64,000 nucleotides of DNA. It comes from Aquanectria penicillioides. Taxonomy: Eukaryota; Ascomycota; Sordariomycetes; Hypocreales; Nectriaceae. Below, piece after piece: positions 34,285 to 48,100 of this stretch. Each line of letters begins with the position of its first letter. The stretch's first letter is position 1. Location of the stretch: NCBI GenBank assembly GCA_003415625.1, contig PYIU01000002.1, positions 7,316,001 through 7,380,000 of the forward strand, written 5' to 3'. A program made the position numbers and the translations under genes. The notes beneath the pieces were generated by a model. The model had not been told where the DNA came from and ran no database searches. It saw only the letters and a list, made by a program, of their open reading frames with translations.

Positions 34285-35184
34285 ATGTTCAAGGCACCCG
34301 ACAAACAATCGGAGCGCCGTAAGTTGCGATTTTTCCCCAATATTTCACGATACTCTAACCTCTCTCTTCCGGTACTAGTTCTCCTCCATGCCTTTCTGTC
34401 TCTTGTCGAAATCGGGTTTTCTGCGGCCGGGGCTGCCGCTGCAACAGCAACAGGAGCAAGCGTCAACCCAAATCCACCATCAGCGTATGCCGTAAGAGTT
34501 GGCACACTAGCTGGCGTCACCAAGGGTGCATTATTCGCTGTCGTTGGCTTCATCACTATGGGACGAAAGAAACCAATTTCTTGGGGCAGTCTCACCCTGG
34601 TCATTGCACAGTTCCTCATCGCGCTGATAGTCACGCTACAAATCTCCCGCGAAACGATGGGACAAAGTAAGTGTTTGACGGAATTGCCAAAGAACCTCAT
34701 TCCCTAACCTTGACAAAGTACCTCGCGAGCTAGTCATTGGAGCAATAGTAGCCACTGTTCCTTGGCTAGCAGAGACCTCCATGATACTCTTTCACTTCAG
34801 TAAGTAATCATTCTATGCATAGGGTTGACAAATGTCGCTTCTTTCAAATGCTAACCTTTTGAACTAGTTGACCATTTTTTCCCAAAGGTGTTCAATGACG
34901 ATCCTGAAGCTAGTCGGCCTGCTCCCCGTCGAATGTGTGCCGAATATCTCGTTGCTATCGGATGGTACACCTTGGTTGGATATACTCTTGCTCAGATGGT
35001 ACAGAATCAAGGTACATAGATGATCAAATTACTTCCGATTCCATGAACTAACTTGCTGCAAGGCATACATGTGTTTAGCGCCGAGGCTGGTGCAGCAGCT
35101 GGAACTGTATACGGGGCCGTCTATGGAATATCTTCCACCATCATCAGAGCAGTCTGGAAATGGTGGCAGCATGAGCAAAATTAA
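34285..35184 (+). CDS. Predicted four-helix membrane protein, function unknown
   Basis: Five exons (34285-34318, 34379-34666, 34719-34799, 34868-35011, 35063-35184) join in frame to 222 residues. Hydrophobic stretches are LLLHAFLSLVEIGFSAAGAA, then GALFAVVGFITM, LVIAQFLIALIVTL, LVIGAIVATVPWLAETSMIL and a C-terminal YLVAIGWYTLVGYTLAQM; the end (AVWKWWQHEQN) is polar. It resembles uncharacterised fungal integral membrane proteins with a similar small size. No catalytic motif is visible. The very short first exon (34 nt) is supported by a perfect GTAAGT donor. Location is probably plasma or inner membranes (inference). Confidence 0.7.
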
Positions 35185-35900
35185 AGGACATTCGCGTTGC
35201 AACCGGCAGCATTTCGGGACTCTCATGCGACTATTAGGCTGTGGTGTGTCAATGCCCCTCGCGTTTAAACGAATATACACCTCGTATTGTTTGCCAAGTT
35301 TGTGGCAGTGCCCAACCACGCACGAAAATTGGACAGCGATGGCACCACTTCATTCATCAATGCATGCACTATCCTAGATCCGGTAGTTCAATAATTCGCC
35401 TCGCATCGGTTGCCTTGCACAGGGGCCGCTTCGCCTCTCCTTATCTCACAGTTGTTATCCACAGTCTTACAGTAATATAATTTTCTAGACATCCCTGAAA
35501 ATAATAGTTCATATAGATGGGTCAGACTGCAGTGTAGTCATCGCCAAGTATTGACGCTAATAGGTTCCGCGAGAAATACCAAACATGGTTCCTCATTTTC
35601 TGTGTAAGCCGTTTAGTTCGCGAAGGAGTTGGTTGTTGAAAAGCGCTTGGAATAGACCACCCCTGTAGCCTGTGGGTGAGGACTCTGGCACCGGAAATGA
35701 GTCTCTAACACTCCGCTGTAGTCAAGGCATCTATAAATTACGAATGATTGATGAATTTCTGCGTTGCAGCTGTTCAATGCATTTTCTATGCCTAGCCCAT
35801 CTTGTTAGGCTTTATCCCACATAGTTTTAACCATGATACCAACGCCTCAGTCTCAATATCCTGTAAATCCTTGTTCTCGCATGTGGGTTTTCGCCGTGTT
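35185..35900. other. Intergenic, convergent 3' flanks
   Basis: Lies between the 3' ends of the membrane-protein gene and the SET gene. No coding family recognised. Confidence 0.5.
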
Positions 35901-37107
35901 TTAGTCACAGGGGCAAAAGGATTGCATGGCCCGCATCCACTCCTCCTGCTCGGTCTCCTGTTCCTCACAGCATCTGTCGCATGTGCAGGAGAATCGAAAG
36001 TTATCTTCGAGGTGTTTTTGCCGAACTTTGAGGTCAACGTGTGCGGTCAAGTCAAAGTATGTAAGAAGACACTCTTCATTCTTAGCAATATTCTGTGCTG
36101 CAGTGAAAACCATCTTCCCTTGACTATCTGGCTTATGTGCTACCTAAAAATCGTGAATACGGGTTCGGCTTCTGGGGGTATCGTGCCATTTTCTTCCCAA
36201 CCAGACTTACGTTTGGGCGGCATGAATGATTGAACATTGCCGCTCTGGGATACAGAGCCCAGGCGTAGGATTCGCCTCTACCCATGGGAGCCTCAGTAAA
36301 TGAAATTGGTCCTGTGGCATTCGGGTACAACCCAAATGTATTTGTCTCCTCTCGGCATATGAGCGATAGTGTTTCGTCACGACTCAATAGATTCGGTAGT
36401 GCTGGTGAATCGATAAGGTAGTTATCAGCCAGTTTTGTCCAATGCTCAAGCTGTTCTTTTGACCATAGTTCACGATTTGGACTACATGATTGGATAGCTT
36501 CCCAACCACGTTTGAGTTCGCTCTCCCATGGATACCGACGTTTTGTAGTTACAGCTGTACTGGACTTCTCAAGGTTCAGCCCTGCGAGAAGTCGAACAAC
36601 GAGCCAAAGCGTGCCAAAGTCGTACGGAGTTTCCTCAGCTCGGACTTTGGGTCCAACTTCCCTCAGCCACAGACATTCAAAATCATGACGGGCTTGATCT
36701 GTGGATTGGCAGGTCTCATTACACCAAACAACATCTTGGAGACATTTTTTGACACAGAAGACGCCATCATCGTCAGTCACGAGTCGGCGGCACTGTAAAT
36801 TGCTGCAAAGGACTGGATCTTTCTCAGTAGAGTCTGCGGTAGGCACCATTGCATAAGGAGTGTCCATCATCAGGACTGTCCCAGCTGGTATCGGAGCTGC
36901 AGCGCGCAATTGTCTTCCCATAGTCGGATCGTAGCTCTGGGCTAGGTGTGGGTGGATATAAAAATCTGCATCCTGGGCATTGAACTGGTTCGAAAATCTC
37001 GACTTGTTGCTACACGTTTGTGCAACGACTTTTCCTTTGCATACCGCTCTTTCGAGATCTGTAGCAATAGAGCTCTTTGGCTCAGAAATCTCCTTCATCC
37101 TACCCAA
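35901..37107 (-). CDS. SET-domain protein (SMYD-like lysine methyltransferase)
   Basis: Two exons (37107-36211 and 36143-35901) give 379 residues. GRQLRAAAPIPAGTVLMMDTPYAM opens the SET domain; a Cys-rich segment (CSNLQCRRLV, then CVKKCLQDVVWCNETC) occupies the MYND/insertion position; FNHSCRPN carries the conserved NHSC, and the second exon has NEECLLTYFDL followed by the post-SET-like CTCDRCC. Order SET-N, zinc insertion, SET-C, Cys-rich tail is that of SMYD proteins, which methylate lysines in histones or other proteins using S-adenosylmethionine. The intron falls exactly after NHSCRPN. Next to the RIP-degraded island, about 1.3 kb from its edge. Substrate unknown. Confidence 0.88.
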
Positions 37108-38376
37108 GGTTCAAACAAAAATTCCCGGTTGTGGTGTTGTCAATTCAGGTTGTGTTTGGTGGAATGTGTGCTTAATTGGCCAAAAGAAACTCAAAACTAG
37201 AGAAAAATACTTATTTATACTCTATGGGCACTGCCTGAGAGGCAGTATTTGTCTTAAGTCCGATGTGGGGTGGCACAATAAGAGGGGGGTCCTTCATGTG
37301 GTGGTTTCACAGGTCTTGATTCGCTGTGACAAACTTTCATTGGTCCCCAGCAGTCTGGTTGCAAATGAACCTCATCGTTGTCTAACTCTGTTGAGATCCT
37401 TATCACGAGCTTCATTAAGCTCCATTCAGACTAGACTCGGCCGATATAGGTCTAGAACGTCTTCCGTAGAATACGGCACAGAATCAGTGCTAGTGCCGAT
37501 ATGGCGAAGTGCCAGCGTCACGGCGGATTGTCAAAAAACAGACCAACTAAAGGGCTGGTTGAGGTTTCAGGTGCATGCTGTGGCTTGACCACATGCAAGG
37601 ACAATAGCTATGGTAACAGTTGTGTCACTGAAATACAAAGCATAGTGGGTTCCGTTAAGTGGTGAGCATAGGAAGAACGTACCATAGAGGTCGTGGAAAC
37701 GGTCCAGTGGTAATTTTACGTGAACATCTACTCAAAACCAAGCCCGAGCAAAGAAAGCCCCCGCCAGCAGAAGTGGACAAACTCACGAACGAACCCCTGG
37801 AATTTGGGTGGCTTGGGGAAAACAACAAGGTAGTGGGGAAAAGCAATGGGAAAGGTTTGGCAAGCAGAGCAGGTTTGATGGGATTTTGGTGTGGCTCGGA
37901 ATATAATCAAAGTACGAAATACCTAATACCGTGGACCGACTAGCATTGTCTTTGACTTGAGACATGCAGAAACTGAGGGATCGTCACCGCCTTTAAGATT
38001 TTTGTGCTTCATAGGTCGGCACCAAGGATCCTTTCAGGAGCATGTGATTCAATCCCGATCCGACTTTTTATGCATACCGGCTGCATACCATGGTACGGTA
38101 ACACATGAAGGGAGAGAAGCATATTCGGGACAAATACTGCATAGTTGTGCCGAGGGAAAGCGAAAAGAAGATTGTGAAAGCGCCTGTCAGTCCTTTCAAT
38201 CAAGCGAATAGTTTATGCATTTGACTTTATTTATAATCTTCTACACTGTTTCCAGAATCTAGAAGATCATGTTCTATCTAAGGGTGACAATTCTTTGAGT
38301 TGGTTACAACTTAAAGCTATTTTAGCAATACACCAATATAGTGCCAGCAAGTGATCATTTATTGAGTTGCCTTATA
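37108..38376. other. Intergenic between SET gene and retrotransposon island
   Basis: Normal base composition, unlike the island that follows. Several frames, none with a recognised family. Likely promoter of the SET gene. Confidence 0.5.
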
Positions 38377-38381
38377 ATACC

Positions 38382-38640
38382 TATAAACAATATACAGGCA
38401 CGCGCAGAAACGGTCACAGCGGGCGACATGCGCAATAGGTTGGTCTAGATCAATTGGGATTTGTAAGGAGCAGCTAGATAGTGGTTGCAGAATGCAGTCA
38501 TCTATTTACAGTATAGGGATTCCCTTATAAGAATATATAGCCTTAAGACCTAGGCCTATAAGGCCCCTAAGGTTAGCTTATAGCCAGCTGCTATATCTAT
38601 AGCAATAACTACTTTTGCCTAGCCGCTATATCTATTAATA
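38382..38640 (-). repeat. Copia LTR, left copy (3' LTR)
   Basis: 259 bp, matching the right copy along its whole length (shared blocks include AGGAGCAGCTAGATAGTGG and CCTTAAGACCTAGGCC). Its first third keeps GC-rich sequence that is mutated in the right copy, while its last third is more mutated than the right copy, so the two LTRs were hit differently. Confidence 0.93.
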
Positions 38641-40387
38641 CTCCCTTTAAGCCTAATTAAGGGCTTATCCTTAAGTGCTATTATAAAGCTATTTTAACCT
38701 TTTTTATATATATATTCCTTATATAATTATAGAGTTATTTTTTTCTTATTATTAAGGCAATTATTTACTTAAGTAAGACTTTCTTACTATAGCTAAAGGT
38801 ATTGCTATAAGCTTTTATAGGTACTATTTGCGCTTACTTTAGTGTTTTTAGTATAGTATTTCCTTTAATTTTAGCTTTAATTTTAAGGCATTAATAAAAG
38901 AGTAATATAATAGGCCTATTAATAGCTTTATAAATATATTAGTAATATTTTTAATAAAAAGAATATATTATAGTTTAATTATATTATTTTTAATAGCCTT
39001 TTTTATAAAGTAATATTATATTTAAATATACTTTATATAGATATAAAATTTAAGGTTATATATTAGCTTTATAGTGCTTTAGTTATTTATAAAGATTACT
39101 ATTAAGGCAATTAATAAGCTATTAAATTTCTTTATAAAGCTCTTTATTTATATAATTTATAATACTGCCTTTATTAATATATAATATTTAGCTTTTATTA
39201 AGGACTTTATTATAGTTTTTTAATACTTATTAAACTATATAATTAGGCCTTTATTTATAAAGAATATATATTTTTTAGTTAATTATATTATTTTTAGGTA
39301 GCTAATATAGTTAAAGTTATAATAGCTATAAAGATTAAATAGATTGCTATATAACTCTTTCTTAAGGCAGTAATAATAAATAGAGTAATTAAGGCTCTTT
39401 TTAATATATTATAGTATTCTTTTTATAGCCTTAAGTTATTACTTACTTAAGCTATTTAAAAAGTATACCTAAAGACTATATATAAAGGCTAGATTAAGCT
39501 GGCTTTATTATAAAAGATAGTTAACTTTTCTTACTATTAATATATATTTTTTACTAATAGCCTTTATGCTAAGGATATTAATTACTTTAATTAAATAATA
39601 GATTTCTATTTCTATTAATATATTTATAGCTTTATAGTTAGGGTATTTAAATTGCTTAAAAATACTTATTATATAGTCTCTTTATAATAGTATAAGCAAT
39701 TTATTTTCTTTTACTATAATAGCTATATTTAAAAAGAGCTTAAAAAATCTAAATAACTTTATTTTTACTTTTTATATAAGTTTATTAATAAAAGTATTTA
39801 TATTTTTATTATTATTAGTAACTATAAATATATTATCTATATATATAGCTATAATAATCTCCCTTACTTAATCTATATAGATTATAGTATTACTTTATAG
39901 CCTCTTAAGGCCTAATTTATTAAGTATTTTCTTTAGTTTCTTTTGCTACTATTAGGCACTTTACTTAAGGCTATATAGGGCTATAAGCAACTATATAATA
40001 TATTTAATGCCTTATTTATAGCTTACTTTTTTAATTAAGTGTTTATACTTTAGATCCTTAAAGAATTTATTAAGTAAAGAGAAGGTTATAATATAAATAT
40101 CTTTTTTTAGCTTTTTATTTAGGTATGCTATAATTATATTATTCTATAATAGCTTCTTTTTAGTTTATATAGTATAAATAAGTAGCATTCTTTAGGAGTT
40201 AGCTTTTATAATAAAGAAGAAAGTCTTTTAGTAATTAATGCCTTCCTTTTGCATAAAGCTATATACTATAAGTTAAGCTTTATATATAACTATTATACTA
40301 TTTTTATTTCTTTTATATTAATTTACTTACTTTACTATAAGTAGTCTTTTACTTTTTAGTAACTCCCTCTTTAAGATAAATTTAAGT
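38641..40387 (-). pseudogene. Copia reverse transcriptase/RNase H relic
   Basis: On the minus strand the reading contains the copia RT core as YIDNIFIVTNNN at about 39832-39843 and downstream, where the family has Y-x-D-D; the second Asp codon is AAT instead of GAT, a G-to-A change. Many stops are present. It continues the copia polyprotein interrupted by the gypsy insertion at 40393. Confidence 0.8.
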
Positions 40388-40392
40388 ATATT

Positions 40393-40774
40393 AAATTGGG
40401 GTTTAGGGTAATATAGATCAATCTATTATTAGGTTAGTTAGAAAAATAAAAGGGACCTTAAAGATATAAGAAATAAATAGGTAGTTTTCTTTAATCAATT
40501 TTTATTTTTAAAATTCTAAATTCCTTATATTTAGACCCTATTAAAGTCTTAGTGCAGCCCCTTATAATATTACTTTATTTATAACTTTTTGCTTTATTTT
40601 CTTTCTTTCTTTTCTTTAAGGGATACTTTAAAGCATTTAATTAAATGCTTTAATACTCTTTTAAGTTATTTATAGCTACTTAAAAAGGCTATTTAATCTT
40701 TAATTGAACCTACTTACCCTATACCCTTTTAGGTAGGGTATATATTTTAGCTAGTATTTCTATTTACTAATATA
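40393..40774 (+). repeat. Gypsy LTR, left copy
   Basis: 382 bp; same family and same length as 52811-53192 and, in reverse orientation, 47490-47871. Shares blocks such as CTTAAAGATATA, the palindrome AAGCATTTAATTAAATGCTT (40631-40650) and TACCCTATACCC. Heavily mutated toward TA. Confidence 0.92.
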
Positions 40775-42199
40775 TTTAAAGGTTATAATAGGGAGAAGCC
40801 TTTAAATTATTTAAAAAGATACTAAAGTATTTAATTAAACTCTTTAATAATACTTTTAAGCTATTATTAAAAACCTAAAGAAATAGTGAATAATTAATTA
40901 TAAAGATTTAGGAATTCCTAAATACTAAAAAACCTATTACTTCTATAAAAATAAAGGGCACTAAAATTAAAAATAATACTAAAGGTAAGTAAAGATACTA
41001 ATATAAGTTTGCATTTTAAAAAAAGAAAACCTATCACTATAGTTAGGGCAAATATATAGAAAAATTTAATAATCTAATATAGTGCCAATATATTAGCATA
41101 AAGGCATATAAGGCAAAATAATAGTGCAAATAATATATAAGCATTTAATTAAATACTTTTAAATATTAAAGTATACTTAAAACTACTAAAAGCTTAGTTT
41201 ATAGACTAAAAAAGAAAAAAGAAAAGAAAGAAAAAGATTACTTAACCCTTAATTAATTATAAAGAATAGGAAATTTTTATTATTTTTATTAGTCTTTAAA
41301 CTTTAGTTAAAGGGCATATATATATACTTACTATTATTTTAATTAGCTACTTTATTTATTATTATTAACTTTAAAAAGCTAGTTTAAATTTATTAAAATA
41401 AAGCCTTATTAAATATAATACTACTATCCCTTTTCTTTACTTTTCTTAATTATTTTAATATATATTTTAATTTATTTTATTATTTTATTCTTTTATTATA
41501 TATATATATTATTTTATTGCAACTTATAACTTTAGGAGTTAGGCAGCTAGCCTATACTTCTCTATATATATATATTAAAACACTTATTATAGAAATCCTA
41601 ATAACTACAATTTACTAATACTTTTAAATAAAAAAATAAAAGGAATATTTAATTAAATGCAATTAAACCCCTTAAGCCCTATTAAAAGTAAAGGGGGTTA
41701 ATATAGTTAATAATCTTTAACTATCCTTTTTAAGTTAATTAATACTATTAATACTAATATTCCTAAAGAGAATAAATTAAATATACTAGCTAAAATAACA
41801 AAAGTGACTATTACCTTTATTTAATTGCTTAATATAATTTTTAATAAAAGAAATATTATATATTTCCTTAAATTATATAATAGATTTATAATTAGCTAAA
41901 GAGTTATAAATAGTGCAAAGGGCAAAGCTCTTATATACTATATAACCTTTAAAGTATCTTAAGATATTATAAACTTACTAAAAGGCAATAATTAGGCTGC
42001 TATAAAGTAAAACCTCTTAAAAACCTTTAAGTATTAAAATTTAAATTAATTAAATCCACTTAAGAATAAGCTTTAGTAAATAAATATAACTTTAATCCAG
42101 TCTATAGAGTATAGAGTTATTCTTTAATGGCTTATAAAGTATGCCTAACTTAATAAAAGAGTAGATTCTATTAGCTAAAAGGCTTTTATAGTATAGGCT

Positions 42200-45100
42200 T
42201 AAGCTATTTATAATACTATACTAAAAAACATTATTATTAATATCTATTAATAGAAAGGGAAACACTTAAATACCTTAAGAATAATAAGGTATAAGGAGAT
42301 AATTAAGCTAATTAAGAACTTCCTTAATGCTAAAAAAGAAATCTAGATCTTTTAGATAGAAAGAAAGGATAATAACTTTAGATATTTTAGGAAAACTAAA
42401 AAACCTTTTATTTATTAAAATTAGCTTTAGTATTAAAAGCTTAAGTTCCTTAACTCTATTTAAAGCTTAAAAGGGGAGTTAAGTCTTTTTACTAAAAGAA
42501 TAAAAAAGCTATAAATTAATATAGCCTAAAACATTATAAATAAATTGCAGAAATTAAAGAGAATTATACACTAAAAGATTAATTAACTAAAAATAAAATT
42601 ATTATTATTAATTAAAAACAACCTTAATTAAGTAAAAGAATCTAATTATATACATCCCTATTATAACTTTTATATTAATGCAAGTTATAATAGAGATCTA
42701 AAGTGCTTCTATTATATAGAAGTAAGGCATTTTCTAAACTATTGCCTACTTTTTATAGAAGATAGAAAGAGAGGATTTATAGACTATAATAGCAATACTA
42801 GCTTTATTTAAATAGGGCAATAGAAACTCTTACTGCCCTTAAAACTAGTATATAAGCTTACTATTAGTAAAGAAATAAGAAAAATAATTATCTTATAGAT
42901 CTTAGAATTTCTTACCTTTAAGATTTATAGCTAAGCTAAAGTTATAATAGTAAATAAGCTAAATGCATAAAAATAGTAAATTGCTAAAAAAGAGAAGCAT
43001 TTAATTAAAGACTTTTTTAGGTATATTAATTAACTAAAGTATAGCTCCTTAATGCTTAATAGAAATTCCCTTAAGAAGACCTAAGAACCTAAAGTTAATT
43101 GTATTCTTATTAATAATTAAGCTATAGAATTAATTAATAACCCTTTTATTGCTAATATTATATTAAAAACTAATATTGCAAAATATATAAAAGTAAAATT
43201 AAAAGAGAAATTAGCTAATTAAGAAAAAGAAAAAGGAACTTAATTTTCTATTTAAGTTATAAATAAGAAACTTATTAAGAATAGAGAGATTACTAATATT
43301 ATCCTTAAAGAAAAGGATTAAAATGCTTTTAATTAAATGCTTAAGGTTATTTAAATAAAGAAATAAGTTTATAAAAAGGTAATAAAATTAAAAGTTTAAA
43401 TAACTATTAAGGACTTAATTACCCTTAACCCTCCTTTAAGTAATAATATCTTAGAAATAGTTTTTAATTATATAAAGGGAATAAAAGAAATTAAATAAAT
43501 AAAACCTAAACCCTTATTTAAAAAGAGATAGATTTAGCAAGCTACTAACCTAATTATAATTAATAATCTAAAAGCAATATTCTTAAAGGAGTACTTTAAT
43601 TATATTGCTAAATAGTATAGTATTAATAGTATATTAATTAAAGAGGAATCTAAACCTTATTATATACTATTGCCTAAAGAATACTTTATTAAGGATTAAG
43701 GAAGTATTAATAAAGTTAATATTAGCTATATAATAACTAAAGAGAGAAAAGTTATATTTAATTAAATGCATTTAATAGTCTATATAAATATTTTAAACTA
43801 ATAGCATTAAAGAACTTTAGCTTAATGCTAAAAACTACTAAAAATTTAAATAAAGTTAAGTAATTTTAATAAAATAATTTAAAAAGCTTTAGTGGATTTT
43901 AAGTTAAAAGGAAATATTATCTTTAATAAAATAGTATAAAAATATAAGCTAAAAGTAAAGCCTATAAAAGCTTTTACTATATTTTACTTTAATAATTAAA
44001 TCTAAATATATAAAGAAGTAAATATTAAGCTATTTCTTAAAAATATTTAAATAGTATAGAGATTCTATATTACTTTAAGAGAATATATTTCTATTCCTTT
44101 TATTTTAAGAATGCTCTTTATTAAGGCTACTAAAATTATATTTAACTATATATCTTTAAAAGGAGAAATGCTCCTATAATATTAATTTAGCTTAATTAAG
44201 ATTATTATGCCTATTACTAAAAATATTAAATAGAATGCCTTAAGGAATATAGAGACTACTTAAGGCAACTAAAGATAAATTCCTAAAGTTCTTTTAAACT
44301 AATAGAATTATAGGGTTTAAAAGAAAATAATAATAAGTATTTAATTAAATAGTTAAATAAAGTATTAGTAAAAGTAGTAATTTAGTTAATAATTAGGAAT
44401 TAATTAAAGATTAATTATATAAAGGTAATAAAGGTAAAGGAAAAGCTATAATTAGCTATATATTAAAAAGGGAAAGTAGCACTTATTAATATAATATATA
44501 AATAAAAAGCTAATAAAATATATTCTAAAGATAATATTTTATTAAATAGATCTATCCTTAAAGGGGATCTATATTAAAAAGAGAAAAGGTAAAAGAAAGT
44601 AAAGGGAGATCTTAAAGAGAAGTTTAAATACTTAAAGCTCTTAATACTTAAGTTCTTTAAAATAGCTAAAGGATTAAGACTATATAAAGAAAGACTTTAG
44701 AAAGTAATTAATTAAATAAAAGGGATTCTTATTAATAAAGAAAGAAGTATCCTTTTAGAAATTCTCTATAATAGAGAAGTGGCACTTACTTAAGATTTTA
44801 AGGAATATAAAAGACTAAACTCTAGAGTAGCCTCTTTATAGATTATTAAAATAATTAAATATAAAGCCTAATAAATAGAAAATATTTTAATCCCTAAAGG
44901 ATTAAAAAAGAAGGTTATTAAGTTACTAAAAACTTAAATAAAAAAAGGAATCCTTTAAGAGTTTTATACTGCCTATTAAAACCTATATATACTAATAGTA
45001 AAAAAGAATAGTAGACTTTACTTAATTAATTTAGCTAAAAGATATAATATATATATAATATAGAATAGATTAATTCCTTTAGGAGCTAATGAATTTTTAG

Positions 45101-48100
45101 TTAAATTTAAGATATATAAAATCCTAACTCTTTTAGACTTTTTTTTAGAATATAATTAAATTTCCTTAATAGAGAAAAGTTAGGATTTAATAACTTTTAA
45201 TATACTACTAAAGCTTTTTAGGATATGCACTTTACTATAAGGAGGAACTAATTTAATAGTATAGTTCTTAAGGATTATAATTAAAATCCTCTTTAATCTA
45301 TTACTAAAAGTCTATTAAGCCTTTTTAAATAATATTGCTATTAAAGGACTAAAGATTAAATATAATAGAAAGAAAGTGCTCCCTAATATATAAAGGTTTA
45401 TTCTAAAGCATTTAATTAATTTAAATAAAACTCTTTTAAATATTAAGCTATTTAAGTGCACAATTTCTATAGAGAAGTTAAAGTTCTATTAGTATACTGC
45501 AATTATTATTAAATACTTATATAATATAGCTAAAAGGCAGCTAATAAAGGAAAAAGTAATTAAGATTAATAAATAAAAAAAATACTATAACCTAAAATAA
45601 GTTAAAGCATTTTTAGGAATTATAGGCTATTATTAAATTTAGGTTAAAAGATATATTTAAATTGCTAGACCTTTTATTTAGTTATTAAGGAAGAATGCTA
45701 TATAGATATAGGATAAGGAATAAGCTAATATTATAGCAGTTCTTAAAGAAAAAATAACTTTTGCTTTTATTTTAGTAATATTAAACCTTTCTAAAGAATT
45801 TAAGGAGGTTATTCTTATAACTAATACTAATAAAAAAGGCTAAAGTGCAATATTAATATAGATAATAGAGAGGAAAAGGCATTTAATAAAATATAAATTT
45901 AGTCTTTAGACTCTTATAGAATAAAGGTATAATACTATTAAACTTAAATGTAAGGGTATATTATATAGAATTAAATGCCTTTACAGCTATATATATAGAT
46001 TGCCCTTTATTTTAGAGATAGATTTTTAAGTTTTAGTCCACTAGCTTAATAGTAGGGCTAGTAATATCTTTAGTGCAATAGTTATTTAATAGATTAGTTA
46101 TATTCTATTATTTAACTTTACTATTTAATACATTTCTAAAAATAAGAATAATATAGCTAATAGGCTATTTAAAAAAGGTTTAAAAGCATTTAATTAAATA
46201 GATTAAAAGGCTAAAGGTAATATTAAAGAGTTTATTAATGCTTATCTTAATATTATTAAGATTAAGGATAAACTAATAGAATTAAAAAAGAATTATAGTA
46301 GACCTTTATTATAATTAGGGGAATACTTGCTTTTACTAAAAAGGCTAATAGGTATTACCCTATAGAATTATTAATACTTATAGCTAAAGGTTAAGAAATA
46401 CTTTATAAAAGATAGCTGCTTATAGATTAAAGCTAAAAAATAAAAAGGCAACTTAAAGTTAGTTATAAAGAAAGAAGATATTTAAAAGGATTTAATTAAA
46501 TTATACTATATTAATAAAGGGCATTATAGTTATAATACTATTTATATACTTCTCTTTAAAAGGTACTATTAATAAAGTATAAAAAAGAGCATTATAAAAG
46601 CTATTAGATAGTGCCTAATATATTAAATATATATTCCCTAAAGACTAATAGAAGCCTTTATATCTATTAAGCCTATTTATTTAATAATAAAGATTTATTT
46701 TAATAGATAGTATATACCTTTTAATAAAGAATTTAAATTTATACTAAAAGCTAAATGCAACCTTTATAAATAGGTAGAGGCTAAGCCAATCTTAAGATTA
46801 AATAATTACTATATTATAAAATTCCTTAGAAAACTGCACTATTAGTATAGAATGCTAAAAAAAGTAATTACTAATAATAAAAAAAAGATTATAAAAGGGA
46901 TTCCTAAAGATCTTAATAGCCTTAATATAAAAGTTATTAATACTTTTATTTATAACCTTAAAGCAAATAGACTTATTAAAAGTAGTTATATTACTATAAT
47001 AAGTTTCTTAAAGAAAAAGAGTAAAGAAGAAGGAAAATAAATAGATATTTTACTAATAGCTTTACTAGCTAAAAGAGTAGCTATTTATGCCTTATATAGG
47101 AAATTACCTTTTTATTTACTTTATAGATAGGAGCTAGTTCTTTCTTTAGAAATGGAAGTGCCTATATAGTATTTAATTAAATAGAATAATATAACCTTTA
47201 TTAAGGACTTACTTAAGCAAAGGATTAGAATCCTAAAGTAAAAGCAAAAAGATATAGAAGAAGCTAAGCAATAAGTAATTGCATTCTAAAGGTTAATTGC
47301 CAATAGAAAGACTAAAAAAAATTAGTATAAACTGCATAAAGAGCCTTTTACTATAAGAGATTTAGTTCTTTAGTATAATATATAAAATTAAAAGAATATA
47401 TCTTATATTATAAAAATAAAGCTATATTGGTTAGGCCCTTATAGAATTACTAATATATTTAATAAAATAAAGAGTTATATTCTTAATACTATATTGGTAG
47501 ATAGGGACACTAGCTAAAACACACACCCCACCTAAAAGGGTATAGGGTAAGTAGGTTCGGTTAAAGACCGAACAGCCTTCCTAAGCAGCTGCAAACAACT
47601 TGAAAGAGTGTTAAAGCATTTAATTGAATGCTTTAGAGTGTCCCTTAAAGAAAAGAAAGAAAGAAAATGGGGCAGAAAGTTATAAATAAAGTAATATTAT
47701 AAGGGGCTGCATTAGGACTTCAATAGGGTCTAAATGCAAAGAATTTAGAATTTTAAAAATAAAAATTAATTAAAGAAAACTGCCTATTTATTTCCTATAT
47801 CTTTAAGGTCCCTTTTATCTTTTTAACCAATCTAATAATAGATTAATCTATATTACCCTAGACCTTAACTCAATACTATAGATAGAGTTAAGCTTTTTAA
47901 TACAATTTATAATAATTAGTTAAGAAAGTTTATAAAGAATAAGGATAGGTAGTAGGTAAGTAAAGATAATAAAGAGACTTTTAGTATAAATTAAAAAGTA
48001 CTACTAAAGGTAAGGAGAGAAAGGGAAGCATTTAATTAAATATAAACTAGATCTATAGAATAGTAGAAATGGAATAAACTTAATTTAAATGCTATAAAAA

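Noticed and set aside
46852..47040. Open 62-codon frame in the AT-rich island
   Set aside because: It is a fragment of the gypsy integrase region that happens to lack a stop, not a separate gene.
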